NCBI GenBank assembly: GCA_036785325.1
Contig: JAXIVH010000082.1
Location: forward strand, 371,230 to 435,229
Reading direction: 5' to 3'
Source of the DNA: Urophycis tenuis
Taxonomy: Eukaryota; Chordata; Actinopteri; Gadiformes; Phycidae
DNA: 64,000 nucleotides
A model generated the notes under the pieces. It did no database searches and was not told the origin of the DNA. It saw only the letters and a program-made list of their open reading frames with translations. A program made the position numbers and the translations under genes. The stretch's first letter is position 1; each line of letters opens with the position of its first letter. Positions 39,940-52,168 of the stretch are shown piece after piece.

Positions 39940-41247
39940 GACAAGAAACCAGGAAGAGATGAGCCGATGTTGCACAAGGACAATACATATTAATGAAAAT
40001 GTACATGTAAACATGCAAGATTATAGCCAACGGCTAATTTACATCTTTAGTCCCTTTGGCCGGTTGATGTCAACAATGCAGGATAGTAAAATCAACTAGA
40101 ACATTTCAAAATTCCCTCGGAGTGTGTACATTATGATGAGATTCATAAGAGGTTTCAAACAATTAATACCAGTAACATTATGATTTTGTAAGAATTTTTA
40201 AAGAACTCATCTAAAAAGAAAAGCCATCAGTCAGTCTTCAAACACACCAGACTGCATTAACAAAATCATTAAACCATTAACAAGCCTAGTTTAATTTAAG
40301 ACATTCCCTATTCGAAATCGCCATCTTTAAATCACTGTTTTCCCGCGTACCGCCATCTTAAACCGCTGTTTCCTTAAACGCAGTCTGACCGCTATCGAAT
40401 CTCGTAGGCAACATCGAAAATGATTTATCTGTGTAGAACTACAGCAAGCACAGTGCAGAGAGATGAGATCTAGTTTTACAAGTCGCTTTATTAAGACACG
40501 GTCACAAGCAGACTGTACACACCGTTATGAACAGACTGGTAGGGGAACCACAAGATACCACAGTCAGTTGAGCAATGGTGCTCCCTGACTCATCCCAAAA
40601 ACAACAGTCAACACAGTGAACGTAATGAAACAGTGAAATGCAAGAACCCAACATGTCCTGAACAATTGCCTCTAAACCCTATCTAATAGCAATAACATGT
40701 AATGACGCAGAATGCCAGAATGTCGCAATGCATTCTGGGAAACACTCCCCCAACATGTTACAATATTTACAATTTCCTCAAGCAAGTACAACAACTGGAA
40801 CTGAGAATACAAGAAAACACAAAAGCATTAATTAACCTAATTTACGCAAAATAGAAACATTTAATTTGATTTGTGTCCGATGACGAGAGAGAGACGGAGA
40901 GAAAGAGCACTTTGGAAGAGAGACATAGAGTAACAACAACAGAGAGCGAGCGCCGGTCTCGATAAAGCTGTTATTAAAGTGATGGTTCGGAGTAAAATTC
41001 ACACTGAGGTAATTTCCACCAATAATCCAGCCAAATACCCCCTCAGATGCATTTTTAGTGACGGTCAATATTGGTCAAGTTTAGGGGTATAAGCCGAATG
41101 GCTTAGTACTGGAGTGAATGGTACAGTGTGTATATCTCGTAAATTACCCCACTAATAATGCATGGATTGTTACCCAACTTCTGTAGTAGTACATATAGGG
41201 TCTGTACTCACAAAACGAGGCATTTGAAAGTTTGTAAGTACACCAGA
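39940..41247. other. Non-coding region upstream of the Ig exon
   Basis: No coding sequence or element end recognised. Confidence 0.5.
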
Positions 41248-42219
41248 GCTGTGTTCGAAAAGTGCACTCATTCACTATGTGGGGCACTATATAGTGAATC
41301 AGCCATTTTGTAGTGTTGTTCGAAAATCCAACTGTCAATTTCATTCACTATATAGTGCACTACAAAATCGTCGCATGACATCCAAATATGTAGTGTACAA
41401 ACACTGTACACTACGGCAATACATCTAGACCATCATGCACTGTGGGCTATCCCGCGGAAGTTAAGAAGAAGAGGAAACTCATCAGTCGCTTTGATGGACG
41501 GCAACGTCGTATACAAAAGTATTTTGCCGTATTTTATTGTTCAGGTTTGTTATGCCGTTGCATGGTAAATAAATCAAGTCCCGTGGAACCAATGGCATCA
41601 GTTTTGTTGACGTTATATCCAGGGGTTAAAGTGGGCCGGAACGGTCCGGTACGGCGTTCCGACACCTCAGATAAATTAATAAATAAATAGATCCATTCAT
41701 CAACGCAATGGTGGTGTTTTTTAATGTTACGTGCACTGTGGAAGGCTCGCGCTCCTTCTGAAAGAGTCCTTCAGCACCTCATCATCAAATTAAAACTTAA
41801 TATCATCCCCTTGCCCCGCCTTGTTTCTCTATCAATCTGACAAACACGCTTCGTCGCGATCAGCTGATAGCGTTAATACACGCGTTTTTTTTCCCATCGC
41901 TTAAGCACAACAAGTACAGCGCTCGCCTTCGGCGTTTGAGTAACGAATAGGTGCTACATAATATGCCAAATTGTAACTGAAGATACATAAGTTCCTTGCT
42001 CAGATAGACCATTCTTTCAATTTCAACTGCCATGTTTGTGCGTCTCGAGCGACTTGAGCGTCTCGAGCGCAAGCTTGCGGCATTGTCATGGCAACCGAAC
42101 ATCATCCCGAGTGTCCGAAATTAACTAAACGTTGTTCACTAGTTAACCCCCTATATAGCCAACACTACGTAGTAAATGAGTGAGCGAGTGAATGAGTGCA
42201 CTTTTCGAACACAGCTCAG
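41248..42219. mobile_element. MITE with AGCTGTGTTCGAAAAGTGCA ends
   Basis: Inverted ends of about 30 bp (AGCTGTGTTCGAAAAGTGCA at left, TGCACTTTTCGAACACAGCT at right) enclose 0.97 kb without transposase. Repeated ACTATATAGTG motifs lie near both ends. The target duplication is unclear. Confidence 0.75.
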
Positions 42220-42252
42220 GAGTTTATTTAAAAGAGCACTTTCCTGATAGCT

Positions 42253-42590
42253 TCAACTCTCTGCTGCTAACGCTACCGCTGCGTCGACGTCACTTCTGTC
42301 TTTCCGGAAAAGTTCGTAAAAGTCCTCTTTAAAACTCACAAGTGTAAGGAAAAAGTTAGTGAATTCAACACTCCATCGAAATGTATTGACAACTGAAATA
42401 ATTGAATACTTGATATTATGTACATTGTTTGTTGTGTACGACAGTCCCCAAATCCATAGTTTAGATTTTATATTTGCATTTATTTGTATATAGTTGAAGA
42501 GGACTTTTACGAACTTTTCCGGAAAGACGGAAGTGACGTCGACGCAGTGGTAGTGTTAGCAGCAGAGAGTTGAAGCTATCATATATTGAA
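42253..42590. repeat. Foldback repeat, ~80 bp arms
   Basis: 42256-42330 (TAGCTTCAACTCTCTGCTGC ... AAAAGTCCTCTT) recurs inverted at 42495-42583, separated by ~165 bp of AT-rich DNA. Confidence 0.8.
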
Positions 42591-42655
42591 TTCCAGGTGT
42601 GAGAAGTACAAACAGAAGAAGTGGTTTGACTAAAGGCACTCTGTCTAAAAAGGAA

Positions 42656-43479
42656 CTACACAGTCACTACACAGTCACCTCTAGAGCCAGCTCTTCTTGA
42701 TCTGTTTGAGTTTTTTTCCACAAATTCTTGTAATGGAGGAGGTGCTTTGCCATTGAAGATTTTGTAAATCAAGATAGTGTCGGTGTGGTTAACAGTTTTG
42801 TCCCAGCTTAAGCGCTCATGTTTTTTTAATATCTGACAGTGATGGTATGTTTTTGGTTTTTTATCTAGTACTTTCAGAGCTTGTTTATAGACTGTTTCAA
42901 TCGAATTTAGTGTCGTTTTACAGGCCGATGCCCAACTTGTCACACAATAGGACATATGTGACATGACCGTAGTGTCAAAGTACAATTTTGCTGACTCAAG
43001 AATTAGATGTAGTGTAGATGTAGATGTGTTTCTAATAAACCTAAAGTTGGACAAGTTTAAATTAATTTTATTCATATTTTTTTGTATCTGTCGTTTGAAA
43101 AGAAGTTGTGAGTCAAGAGTGATTCTTAAGTATTTAAACTCTTGTACCACCTCAATTGTTTTACCCTGCACAGAAACGTTATACACATTTGTCATAGCGT
43201 CTGTCAATTTTTGCGCAGCGTGTTTTTTATCCTTTGCATGGACATACAGAACAGCATCATCGGCATACATTTGGCAGGTGACATTCAACAACTTGGCAGA
43301 TCATTTATAAACAAACTGAAAAGCAGTGGGCCTAGTACTGACCCCTGTGGTACCCCAAGATTGTTGTTACGTGATGTACGTGATGATTTGGCTTGCACCA
43401 AACTTAAAGAAAAGCAGCAACAAATGGGAGCGCCAAAACTAATGTTGATACAGGATGTGAGTACTAGATGAAACAGCAC
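42656..43479 (-). pseudogene. LINE reverse transcriptase fragment
   Basis: The minus strand encodes NLGVPQGSVLGPLLFSLFIN, then after a frameshift near 43288 the catalytic MYADDAVLYVHAK and a thumb/C-terminal part (EFKYLRITLDSQLLFKRQIQ ... HERLSWDKTVNHTDTILIYK). It belongs to an apurinic-endonuclease-type LINE (L2/Rex-like) and is truncated at the 5' end. Confidence 0.82.
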
Positions 43480-44358
43480 CCATCATATGCTGTCTAGGCT
43501 CCATGCACAAAGATGGCCTGTGACTGCTGTTCTATCTGACCCTACCGTCAACCCAAGGGGAAAACACCGCTACCTGGATCTAAAGCCTGAGCAGTGGACC
43601 CTCAGTGAGGAACTGATTCAGATTTTGGAACCATTTGAAGCAGCAACAGTGTTTCTGAGTGGGGAGAAATATGTCACAGTCTCTGCACTTCCTCAGCTAG
43701 TTCAAAACCTGAAAAAGTCAACAGACAATTCAGCATTTGAAACAAATGCAATGAAGGCATTAAAGGCAGATCACAGACAGGCGGAATGACCTGCTTGTTG
43801 TGTTTTTACCTGAAGATCCTAACACTACCCTGCAGGCTGCTGCATTGGATCCCAGGTTCAGAAAACTCAAATTCCTGCCTGCTGAGGAAGTGTTTAAGGT
43901 TCAGGGCACAATTCAGACCATGGCTCTGAGGTTCAAAAATGAGGCAAGGCAATGAAGACAGCACCAGCCGAATGGAAGATGGCCCATCAGCACACACTAA
44001 GAGCAAGGATGGATCATTCCTCAATATACTTGAATCATCATCAGAGTCCAATTCAAGTGATGAAGAGGATGATGATCAGCAGAGCCAGGAGATACAAAGG
44101 GAAATCTTACAGTACTTCAGTAACCATGCTCTCTCCAAGAAGGATAATCCACTGTCATGATGGAAAATGAATGCATCACGGTATCCAACCTTGGCAAGGC
44201 TGGCAAAGTCCTTTCTGAGCATCCCAGCCACATCAATGCCCTCAGAACGTTTGTTCTCAGCTGCTGGGAACATTGCATCTAAACGTAGCGCAAGCCTTAG
44301 TGCTGAACATGTGGATATGCTGACATTTCTTTATTGCAATCATCACTTGCTCTTTTAA
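43470..44358 (+). pseudogene. hAT transposase fragment (ZBED-type), C-terminal half
   Basis: Pieces in shifting frames: MLSRLHAQRWPVTAVLSDPT, KPEQWTLSEELIQILEPFEA, then the dimerisation region RYPTLARLAKSFLSIPATSM with PSERLFSAAGNIASKR. Several frameshifts and stops. It lies head to head with the LINE fragment. A probable element end is near 44975 (AATCGATAGCTGCAGCCC). Confidence 0.85.
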
Positions 44359-44379
44359 AGGCTTGAACATGCTTACTTA

Positions 44380-44437
<58 letters not shown>
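44380..44437. repeat. (CT)n(CA)n microsatellite
   Basis: Dinucleotide run after the hAT remnant. Confidence 0.95.
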
Positions 44438-44439
<2 letters not shown>

Positions 44440-45351
44440 CCGCTGACTATCTTACATAGGAGATGTCCTATCTAAATTGAATGTCTGTTGCATCTTAAAT
44501 TGGATACTTTGGTTAGTTTTGACTCTTTGTTTAACAAAACTTTTGTTTAATTTACTATTATTTATTCATTATTATATTATTTTTTATTTGAAATAATTGT
44601 TCCTGAAGAGGAAAGTGCAACATTAAGGCAAAATGGGCTTCACTTGTTGTGTTTTTGTTATTTATTCTTCATTGAAATGTTCATGTGTTATGGACATGGT
44701 TAAACCCGAAACTTCATAAGTTGTATTTAGTTATTTATTTTCATTAACATGTTCATGTGTTATTACTAAAATGGACAAATCCCAAGACTTTATACGTTGT
44801 ATAATTGTTAATTATACTTCATTCTTTACTAAAAATAATGTTGTTTCTTTCACACATTATGCAATAGTATTGTTGTTTAAAAATCCCCTCCAAAAACATC
44901 CGATTACTCGAATAATCGCTGAAATATTCGGTAGAATACTCGACTTCAAAAAGAATCGATAGCTGCAGCCCCACATTACATTGAGATGTTTTATGATACA
45001 CCTTAATGTACGCCTGTTCTATGTGCTATTTATGTTCACAGGCATCTTTATGTTAGCGATTTAATATTTCAGCTGGTCTGGATTTTTCTGTTCAATAATG
45101 ATATTTTGCCTAAATAAAGGAATTAATATTATTCTATACAATAAAACATTTACAATGCATTTTTTCTTGATTGGTTCTTTTACCCAAATGCATGACCGAT
45201 AAAAGGTTGGTCTTGTGTGCTTAAAAGATGGGAACAACTTTGGCACATTCTCTTTTTAAACAACTGGTTTCAACACAAATTGTCCTCCAGAAATAAGGGG
45301 CAGATGAACAGCGGTTCCAGTGCAGAGCAAATACCTAAACCACCCTCCCAC
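44440..45351. other. AT-rich non-coding region
   Basis: Probably the tail of the hAT element (to ~44980) followed by spacer. No gene seen. Confidence 0.5.
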
Positions 45352-48300
45352 CTAAATCAACCAGCTGACACAGACCCTGATCAGAGGTGAACACATCCCA
45401 CCACCTCTCCGTTCATAAAGAGTGTATACACTGTGTGTACAGAGAACAGAGGAGAGGATGAACACTTCTACCCTCCTGGACACAAACAAAGTAGACCCAC
45501 CCTCTTGGCTCCGGTGGGCAGCTTCCAGGACCTTCTCACAGATCCAGTAGTGTGGTCCGTCACACGACTCCACAGACCATTCACCTTTCCATGCTGCCAC
45601 ACAGCGTTCCCCTCCACCCTGTGGTTCACCGCGTCTCCAGCTGAAACCCACCAGGAGCAGAGAGTGGAGGTGATGGTGGCTCTGTGGCTCTCAGAGCAGA
45701 GACGGTGCTGAGGAGAGAGTCTTGAGCCTGACCTTGAAGTCATGTTGGTGCCGTCGACCCACTCCCAGGTCCCCTTTGTGTCCCGCTGACTCAGTCCCAT
45801 CCAGGATGGACCCTTCAGTCTGCTGACAAACTCCTGTTTCCAATAGAGTTAGTGTCTGTTGTCATGGCAACACACACACACACACACACACACACAACCT
45901 CTGTCACCTGTTCCTCTCTGCTGTTGATGACTACCAGGTCTGCGTTTCTTTGACGACAGTAATCTCGACTTGCCGCCCAGTTCCTCTTCGTGGTAGAATT
46001 AAAGTAGAGACTCTGGTGGAAATACAGCCAGTCTCGTTGTGCCAAATCATCTGTTGAACATAAAAGAAAAACCTTCACAAACACAGAACTGCTTTTCTTA
46101 CGGTCTTCATTACTTGTGACAGACAACCCTGAAAGCTGACATTACAAAAGACAATAGAAACTGGACCTTAGTAGACCATAATAGAAACCTGTATTACTAA
46201 AGATTCTGAGAATCCTCTCAGAGAGCTCCTAACTTAGCCTAAAAATTCATAGCAACGAGTCTTAGCTTAAGAGTGATTCCAGAACATTCTCAGAGAACTC
46301 TGAGCAAGGAATGGACAAAAACTCTTATTTTAGTGAGGAGGTGTGGTTGACCCCGTTGCTAGGTATGACTCATCCTTTTAAAAAATGTGATTGGTTGATC
46401 CTAAACGCTGGATAAAAATACACTCTTGGTGATACTGGGCATAGAATGGACCATGAAATCAATAGACCTTATCATAGAATCTAATCTCTATGAAGACTGT
46501 GTAATTATGAATAATATTTTACATAAAAAAGAACATCTTTGTTAAATAAATTAAAATTACTAAAATTTGTTTATATTTAGTTTACATTTTTAATATATAT
46601 TTTTATACATACATTCACTTTTTATTTATACATTGCATTCATTCTTGTATTCCAATGCTGCTGCTACGTTGTTATTTCCCAGCTTGGGATCAATAAAGTA
46701 TTTATATTCTATTCTATTCTAAATAGTAAGCCATACTTTAAAAATTATCCCACAAAATGCGTGAAAACTCAGGTCCACTTGCACAGTACTCACATGCTGA
46801 TAGTTATATTCATTTGCTTACATTTATTTACCATGCTGGTGATTTTAGCACTTCATGCATTTGGTATTAACGAGGGTAAAATGGCTCATCTTTCATCAAT
46901 TTCTGTGATTGCTGGCTGAACTATAAGAAGCAGTGTTGGGTGGCTTTCAAATCTACCACAAACATGATTCCTGCACGATCCAATCTGTAGCGTTTAATAT
47001 AGTATATTTCTCCTGCCTCTTCTTTCAGCCATTTTCTCCTCTGCTTAAGAAACTCTCCTAAGCCTCTTAAAAGTCCTTCTCCCTGCTCTTAGCAGATTTC
47101 ACCTTAGGAGCTCTCTTAAGAGCTAAGATTCTTTAGGAATACCTTTTATCTTTACTAGGATTTAGTCTTAACTTCGAGAGGAAGTTCTAAGAAAATGTCA
47201 TGATTGTAAGAATTTTCTTAGAATTTGGCCACTAGGAGCAACTCTTTGGGCAAAGAATCTTTAGTAATACGGCCCCTAGTTTGAGTAGACCACAATAGAA
47301 GACTGGACCTTAGTAGACCACAATAGAAACCTGACCTTGGTAGTAGACCATCTGCCTATCTTCCAGGAAGTGCCATATGCAGCACTGTCAACCTAATTCA
47401 GCACAAGCAGTGTTTGGACCGCATGCTAAAGCCAAGCTCCTCTGTACTGACTCTACTGCTCCCCCTGCTGGAGGAGGAGACTAACAACACCTGCAGTACC
47501 AGCAGAAGTACCACCAGGTGCCAGAACTGGGATATCCTTGACTTATCTGATGTGGTCAGGGGCCGTATTACTAAAGATTCTTTGCCCAAAGAGTTGCTCC
47601 TAGTGGCTAAATTCTAAGAAATTCTTAGAATCATGACATTTTCTTAGAACTTCCTCTCAAAGTTAAGACTAAATCCTAGTAAAGATAAAAGGTATTCCTA
47701 AAGAATCTTAGCTCTTAAGAGAGCTCCTAAGGTTAAATCTGCTAAGAGCAGGGAGGAGGACTTTTAAGAGACTTAGGAGAGTTTCTTAAGCAGAGGAGAA
47801 AATGGTTGAAAGAAGAGGCAGGAGAAATATTCTCCAAACACTGAATGACAGTGAGCTAATTAAACGCTACAGATTGGATCGTGCAGGAATCATGTTTGTG
47901 GTAGATCACATTAGAGATGCACTCACTTCTCCAACCCAACGCCACAACGCAACATCGCCGGAAATGAAAGTCATCACAACTGTAAGGTATATAGCAACCG
48001 GAAAGATGCAACAATGCAGCAATGATGACTTGGGTCTGTCACAACCCTCCATCAGCAATGTTCAAGCAAACACTTACAGCGCTGTCACACCCTCATATTG
48101 TGACACAATTTGTGGGATAATTAAAAGTATGGCTTACTATTTATTTAACAAAGATGTTCTTTTTTATGTAAAATATTATTCATAATTACACAGTCTTCAT
48201 AGAGATTAGATTCTATGATTAGGTCTATTGATTTCACGGTCCATTCTATGCCCAGTATCACCAAGAGTGTATTTCTATCCAGCGTTTAGGATCAACCAAT

Positions 48301-49928
48301 CACGTCTTTTAAAACAATGAGTCATACCTAGCAACGGGGTCAACCACACCTCCTCACTAAAATAATAGTTTTTGTCCATTCCTTGCTCAGAGTCCTCTGA
48401 GAATGTTCTGGAATCACTCTTAAGCTAAGACTCCTTGCTATGAATTTTTAGGCTAAGTTAGAAGCTCTCTGAGAGGATTCTCAGAATCTTTAGTAATACC
48501 GCCTCAGAAGTTCAACACGGTCTGTGTTAGCCCGACAATATAAAATGTCAAGTTATAAGGAAGAGGGGATGTTCACAACATGCATCACGTAAAACAGAAA
48601 GTATTTTTGAAAGAAAGTTTGATAACATTTTAAATTGAATAACCTTCATAACGTTTGTAAAACACTCACCGAGTTCAGCCATTAAGAGCTCCGCACAAGG
48701 GGCCTCTAAGTCTAGGAGAGCACAGAGGAGTACAGAAGGAATCAGCTCTAAAACAGAACCACATGGTCTTTAAAAGTACAACACGACCCACAGCCACTCA
48801 AACACAAAGCCCATCCACCCTGAAAGGAAACCTGATATAAATATCATACTTATTATAATGATGATAATTCTGATGATTACCATACTTATTATATGCATAT
48901 TATATTATTAGTATGATTGTTATTATTATTATTGTTGTTGTTTCATATTAGTAGTAGTATAAATATTATTATTATAACAAATATACTTATCATTATCATC
49001 ATCACCAATCTTTAATGTTATTTTTACTATCATTCCTACTGTTATTATGGTCATTATATTCAGGATGATATGATTGAGACTCACTGAAGCGCAGGGAGAT
49101 TACCAGAATACACAGCAGTCCGAAGCTCAAAGTGGCAATGCTGTGGGACTTTAGAGCTGTTGAGGAGTAGGGCACGCACACACACACACGCACACACACA
49201 CACACACATACGAATACACACACACACACATACGAATACACACACACACATACACACACACCCACACACACAATAAGACAGAGTAATACATACCGTAACT
49301 GTTACATACATACGTACATACATACATACATACATACATACATACATACATACATACATACATACATACATACATACAGTTCATACACATACAAGCATTT
49401 ACATACCTATACAAACATTTGTACGTATACATACAGATATTACACGTTCCTAAACTCAGTTTACAGGAATAAACGTACAGTCTCTAAAGTAACATCTTAA
49501 ATACTACATAGTACCTAACAAATGTATCATGAATCCCGCGACTACTTGAGATGATGGGACGAGTCCATAACTCATGGAGGTCATCAGAGCTCCTATGGTC
49601 TGGAAACATAGATGTGTGTTGTTTGTCTACATTACACATGTTGTTATTTAGAGAGAATCAATCTAGAATGAATCTCATGAATCTAGTCTGTGAGGTCGTT
49701 TGGCTGCTTCATCAGGTTAGTCACTTTGGATTAAAAAAAAAAACGTTTGCTGAATGTAAATCTTCTAGTCTATGTGGTTAAACACTCTCTTCTGACTGGT
49801 TTGTTTCCTTTAAATCCTCTAAAGAAAAGGCTCCTACCACATGTTCTCTTCCTGGTCTCCTCCCTGTCCACAGACGTGTCCTTAGGTTCCTCAGTGAGTC
49901 CAGAGTCCAGTTCGTGGCTGGTGTCCAT
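45352..49928 (-). CDS. Type II C-type lectin receptor, six exons (245 aa predicted)
   Basis: Exons: 49838-49928, 49085-49156, 48670-48711, 45908-46050, 45733-45833, 45352-45640. The phases (1,1,1,0,2) match at each junction. The 30-residue cytoplasmic tail starts MDTSHELDSGLTEEP. A signal-anchor (SIATLSFGLLCILVISLRF, ~36-54) and a short stalk follow. The lectin domain has WLYFHQSLYFNSTTKRNWAA, YCRQRNADLVVINSREEQ, SWMGLSQRDTKGTWEWVDGT, then WRRGEPQGGGERC and SCDGPHYWICEK. The conserved cysteines are present. The EPN sugar motif reads EPQ and the WND calcium motif is replaced by WSVESC, so classic Ca-dependent sugar binding is unlikely. It resembles fish CD209/CLEC4-like immune receptors. The last ~40 residues after ICEKV are unusual and may be read-through. 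ATG 49928 is the first ATG in frame. Confidence 0.8.
46190..47276 (-). mobile_element. Harbinger-type MITE in lectin intron 3 (copy A)
   Basis: Ends GTATTACTAAAGATTCTGAG (left, outer bases lost) and AATCTTTAGTAATACGGCCC (right). Inverted relative to copy B. No transposase; the middle carries an AT-rich insertion with a TATTCTATTCTATTC tail. Confidence 0.8.
47560..48504 (+). mobile_element. PIF/Harbinger element in lectin intron 3 (copy B)
   Basis: Ends GGCCGTATTACTAAAGATTC and AGAATCTTTAGTAATACCGC, with CAG at both flanks (47557-47559, 48505-48507). It contains a transposase fragment. Confidence 0.82.
47802..48110 (+). pseudogene. HARBI1-like transposase N-terminal fragment
   Basis: Open from the start (RRNILQTLNDSELIKRYRLD ... 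KVITTVRYIATGKMQQCSND, DLGLSQPSISNV), which is the N-terminal helix-turn-helix part of Harbinger transposases. The nuclease domain is deleted; the frame then runs into element 3' sequence. Confidence 0.82.
49170..49380. repeat. CA-rich and (CATA)n microsatellites in lectin intron 1
   Basis: (CA)n with GAATA interruptions at 49172-49270 and a (CATA)16-like run at 49310-49378, just upstream of the transmembrane exon acceptor. Confidence 0.9.
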
Positions 49929-50011
49929 GGCTCCTCTCTGGACAGCTTCCACTGCTTATCCCTTTATACTTCAGCTCTGCTCTGTCAGCCGGAAAAGACA
50001 AGATCAAACGT

Positions 50012-50208
50012 TTTAATTCTGACCGCCCATCGGCTGTCAGGAAATGTGTCTTCTGCATTTGCAGATCATTTTAACCATACTCTTATGCAAGCAGGGAAAC
50101 AGACACACAACATTATTTTTCACATCATGTAAAGATTTATATTCATATTCAGAACACTTCACACATCATGGAAATGGCAGAATGAGTTTTGCTGTGTTTT
50201 GCTGACAT

Positions 50209-50255
<47 letters not shown>

Positions 50256-50554
50256 TCTAAAAGGCAGTTCTATGTAAAGAAGGACTACACATATAAAGAC
50301 TACACAGACATGTCATGTTGGTTTACCTTATTTTAACAGCTGATTTTAGCTCTAACACTGATTCATTCTAACAGACACAATTGACAATAAAATCCCCAAA
50401 GGGATTCCTCCCTTTTATGTGCTCCTTATTTATCTCTGTAGGTTAAAATATCTTCAGACCAACAGAGTGAGAGAGGAAGACAAACCAGGACCTGGAGATC
50501 CACAGCAAGAGGGTTTGCAGTGTTTCCTGTCAGCAGGGGCCTGTCAATTAATGT

Positions 50555-50595
<41 letters not shown>

Positions 50596-50618
50596 TCACA
50601 CACATACACTCACACTCT

Positions 50619-50649
<31 letters not shown>

Positions 50650-50712
50650 TCACACACACACTCACATACACTCACACACACACTCACATACACTCACACA
50701 CATACACACACA

Positions 50713-50752
<40 letters not shown>

Positions 50753-51044
50753 TACACTCACACACATACACACACACTCTCTCACACACACAAACACACA
50801 CACACATACACTCACTCACACGCACATACACACACACACGCACAATGTTAGCAAAACACACTCATGCTGCTGTTCTCATCGTGTGTTGAGTTAAGTTTTC
50901 TTAAAATGGATGAAGTCTTTACATGATATGAAAAATAATGTTGTGTGTCTGTTTCCCTGCTTGCGTAAGAGTATGGTTAAAATGATCTGATAGGAGCAGA
51001 AGACACATTTCCTGACAGCCATGGTTCAGATTGACAGCCGATGA
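50012..51044. repeat. Inverted repeat enclosing CA-rich minisatellite
   Basis: 50030-50132 (GGCTGTCAGGAAATGTGTCT ... TTCACATCATGTAAAG) recurs inverted at 50918-51030. Between them lie (GT)n at 50213-50253 and ~300 bp of CACACA/TACACTCA repeats at 50550-50850. Confidence 0.8.
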
Positions 51045-51072
51045 GCGGTCAATCTGAACCATGGCTGTCAGG
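51009..51072. repeat. 25 bp perfect hairpin
   Basis: CCTGACAGCCATGGTTCAGA and its inverse are separated by ~12 bp. It is followed by three direct ATGTGTGTCATCACAA repeats. Confidence 0.85.
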
Positions 51073-51140
51073 AAATGTGTGTCATCACAAATGTGTGTCA
51101 TCACAAATGTGTGTCATCAGTGATGACTGGGGCTGTCACA

Positions 51141-52166
51141 ACCAAGGCCGCTTTAATGCAGGGCTTACCTGGGCTGAAGCCCAGGAGCCTCCCAAGTTCA
51201 GGATCACGATGAGCTGAAAAGGTCATATTGTTTTGTAACTTGTCAGGTTTTCTGTCAATCACTCTAATCACACGTTACGTGGCTGCTGATTGATCCAAAT
51301 GAGGAGTGACCCACGTGACCCCATAGCCTATGGCACGTGGACTCACCTATCAGAATGTCTGCAGTTAGTTTGGAGGGGGGGGAGGTGTCCGGTGTCCCTT
51401 TTTGATTGAGCGTCAGTAGGCTAAGCGGAAAATGTTGGGGTGGACGTTTGAGAGTGGTGCCCAAAAAAGGAAAAAATTATAAAGAAGGAGTTGCGCAAAA
51501 AGGAGCTACTAAAGAGTATCCCTAAGCTCACTGGATGTTTTAAACCAGCTGCTGCTGCTGACGATGGACCAGCAGTGGAGGAAGCCCGCTATGTCACACA
51601 AGGGGAGGAGCGGAGGAGGCTCACTAAACTCAGTAACGGAGAGTGTGTGCCCAGAGAATGGCTCTGTTATTCACCATCGGCGGGTAGTGTGTTTTGTTTT
51701 GCATGCAAAATATTTGGCGAGAACAAGGAAAAGTCAGCATTTGTTAGTGGTGGTTATGGTGACTGGAAACATGCTAATGATCGTATAGCAGAACATGAAA
51801 GCTGTGACATTCACAGAAAAGCCATGATCACTTACATCAATTGCACATTGTCATATCGTTTGAAATCATATTTTCACACATTTTGGTTTTATTATCACCA
51901 TAAGTTGCTGTGTGTGGTTGTTAAATAAAGTGTCTTGTGTTTATGGTCAAGTGGGCTCAGTGATATGTTTATAAAAACGTTTTGATGTTTTCTGGCTCAA
52001 AGAGGGAAAACTCACTGTTGTATGTCTCGAAAGAAATAAAGGCATTTTGTGATGTACATTACCTCGATATTACACTTTTTTTTTTAATTAAAATTTTAAA
52101 ATGAGGGAATGGGGGGCCTACAAAACCTCTCAGCCCCGGGGCCTAACATTAGGTTAAGGCGGCCCT
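51141..52166 (+). mobile_element. hAT-like element remnant
   Basis: Ends resemble CAAGGCCGCTTTAA (left) and TTAAGGCGGCCCTG (right, inverted). It encloses a ZMYM/hAT coding fragment. Confidence 0.6.
51491..51829 (+). pseudogene. ZMYM1-like hAT protein N-terminal fragment
   Basis: The open frame contains a TTF-type zinc finger: REWLCYSPSAGSVFCFACKI, then GGYGDWKHANDRIAEHESCD. It starts after a Lys-rich lead (RKKELLKSIPKLTGCFKP) and ends after HRKAMITY. The rest of the transposase is absent. Confidence 0.78.
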
Positions 52167-52168
52167 GG

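Noticed and set aside
50520..50894. 124-codon His/Thr-rich open frame
   Set aside because: It is a translation of a CA-rich minisatellite.
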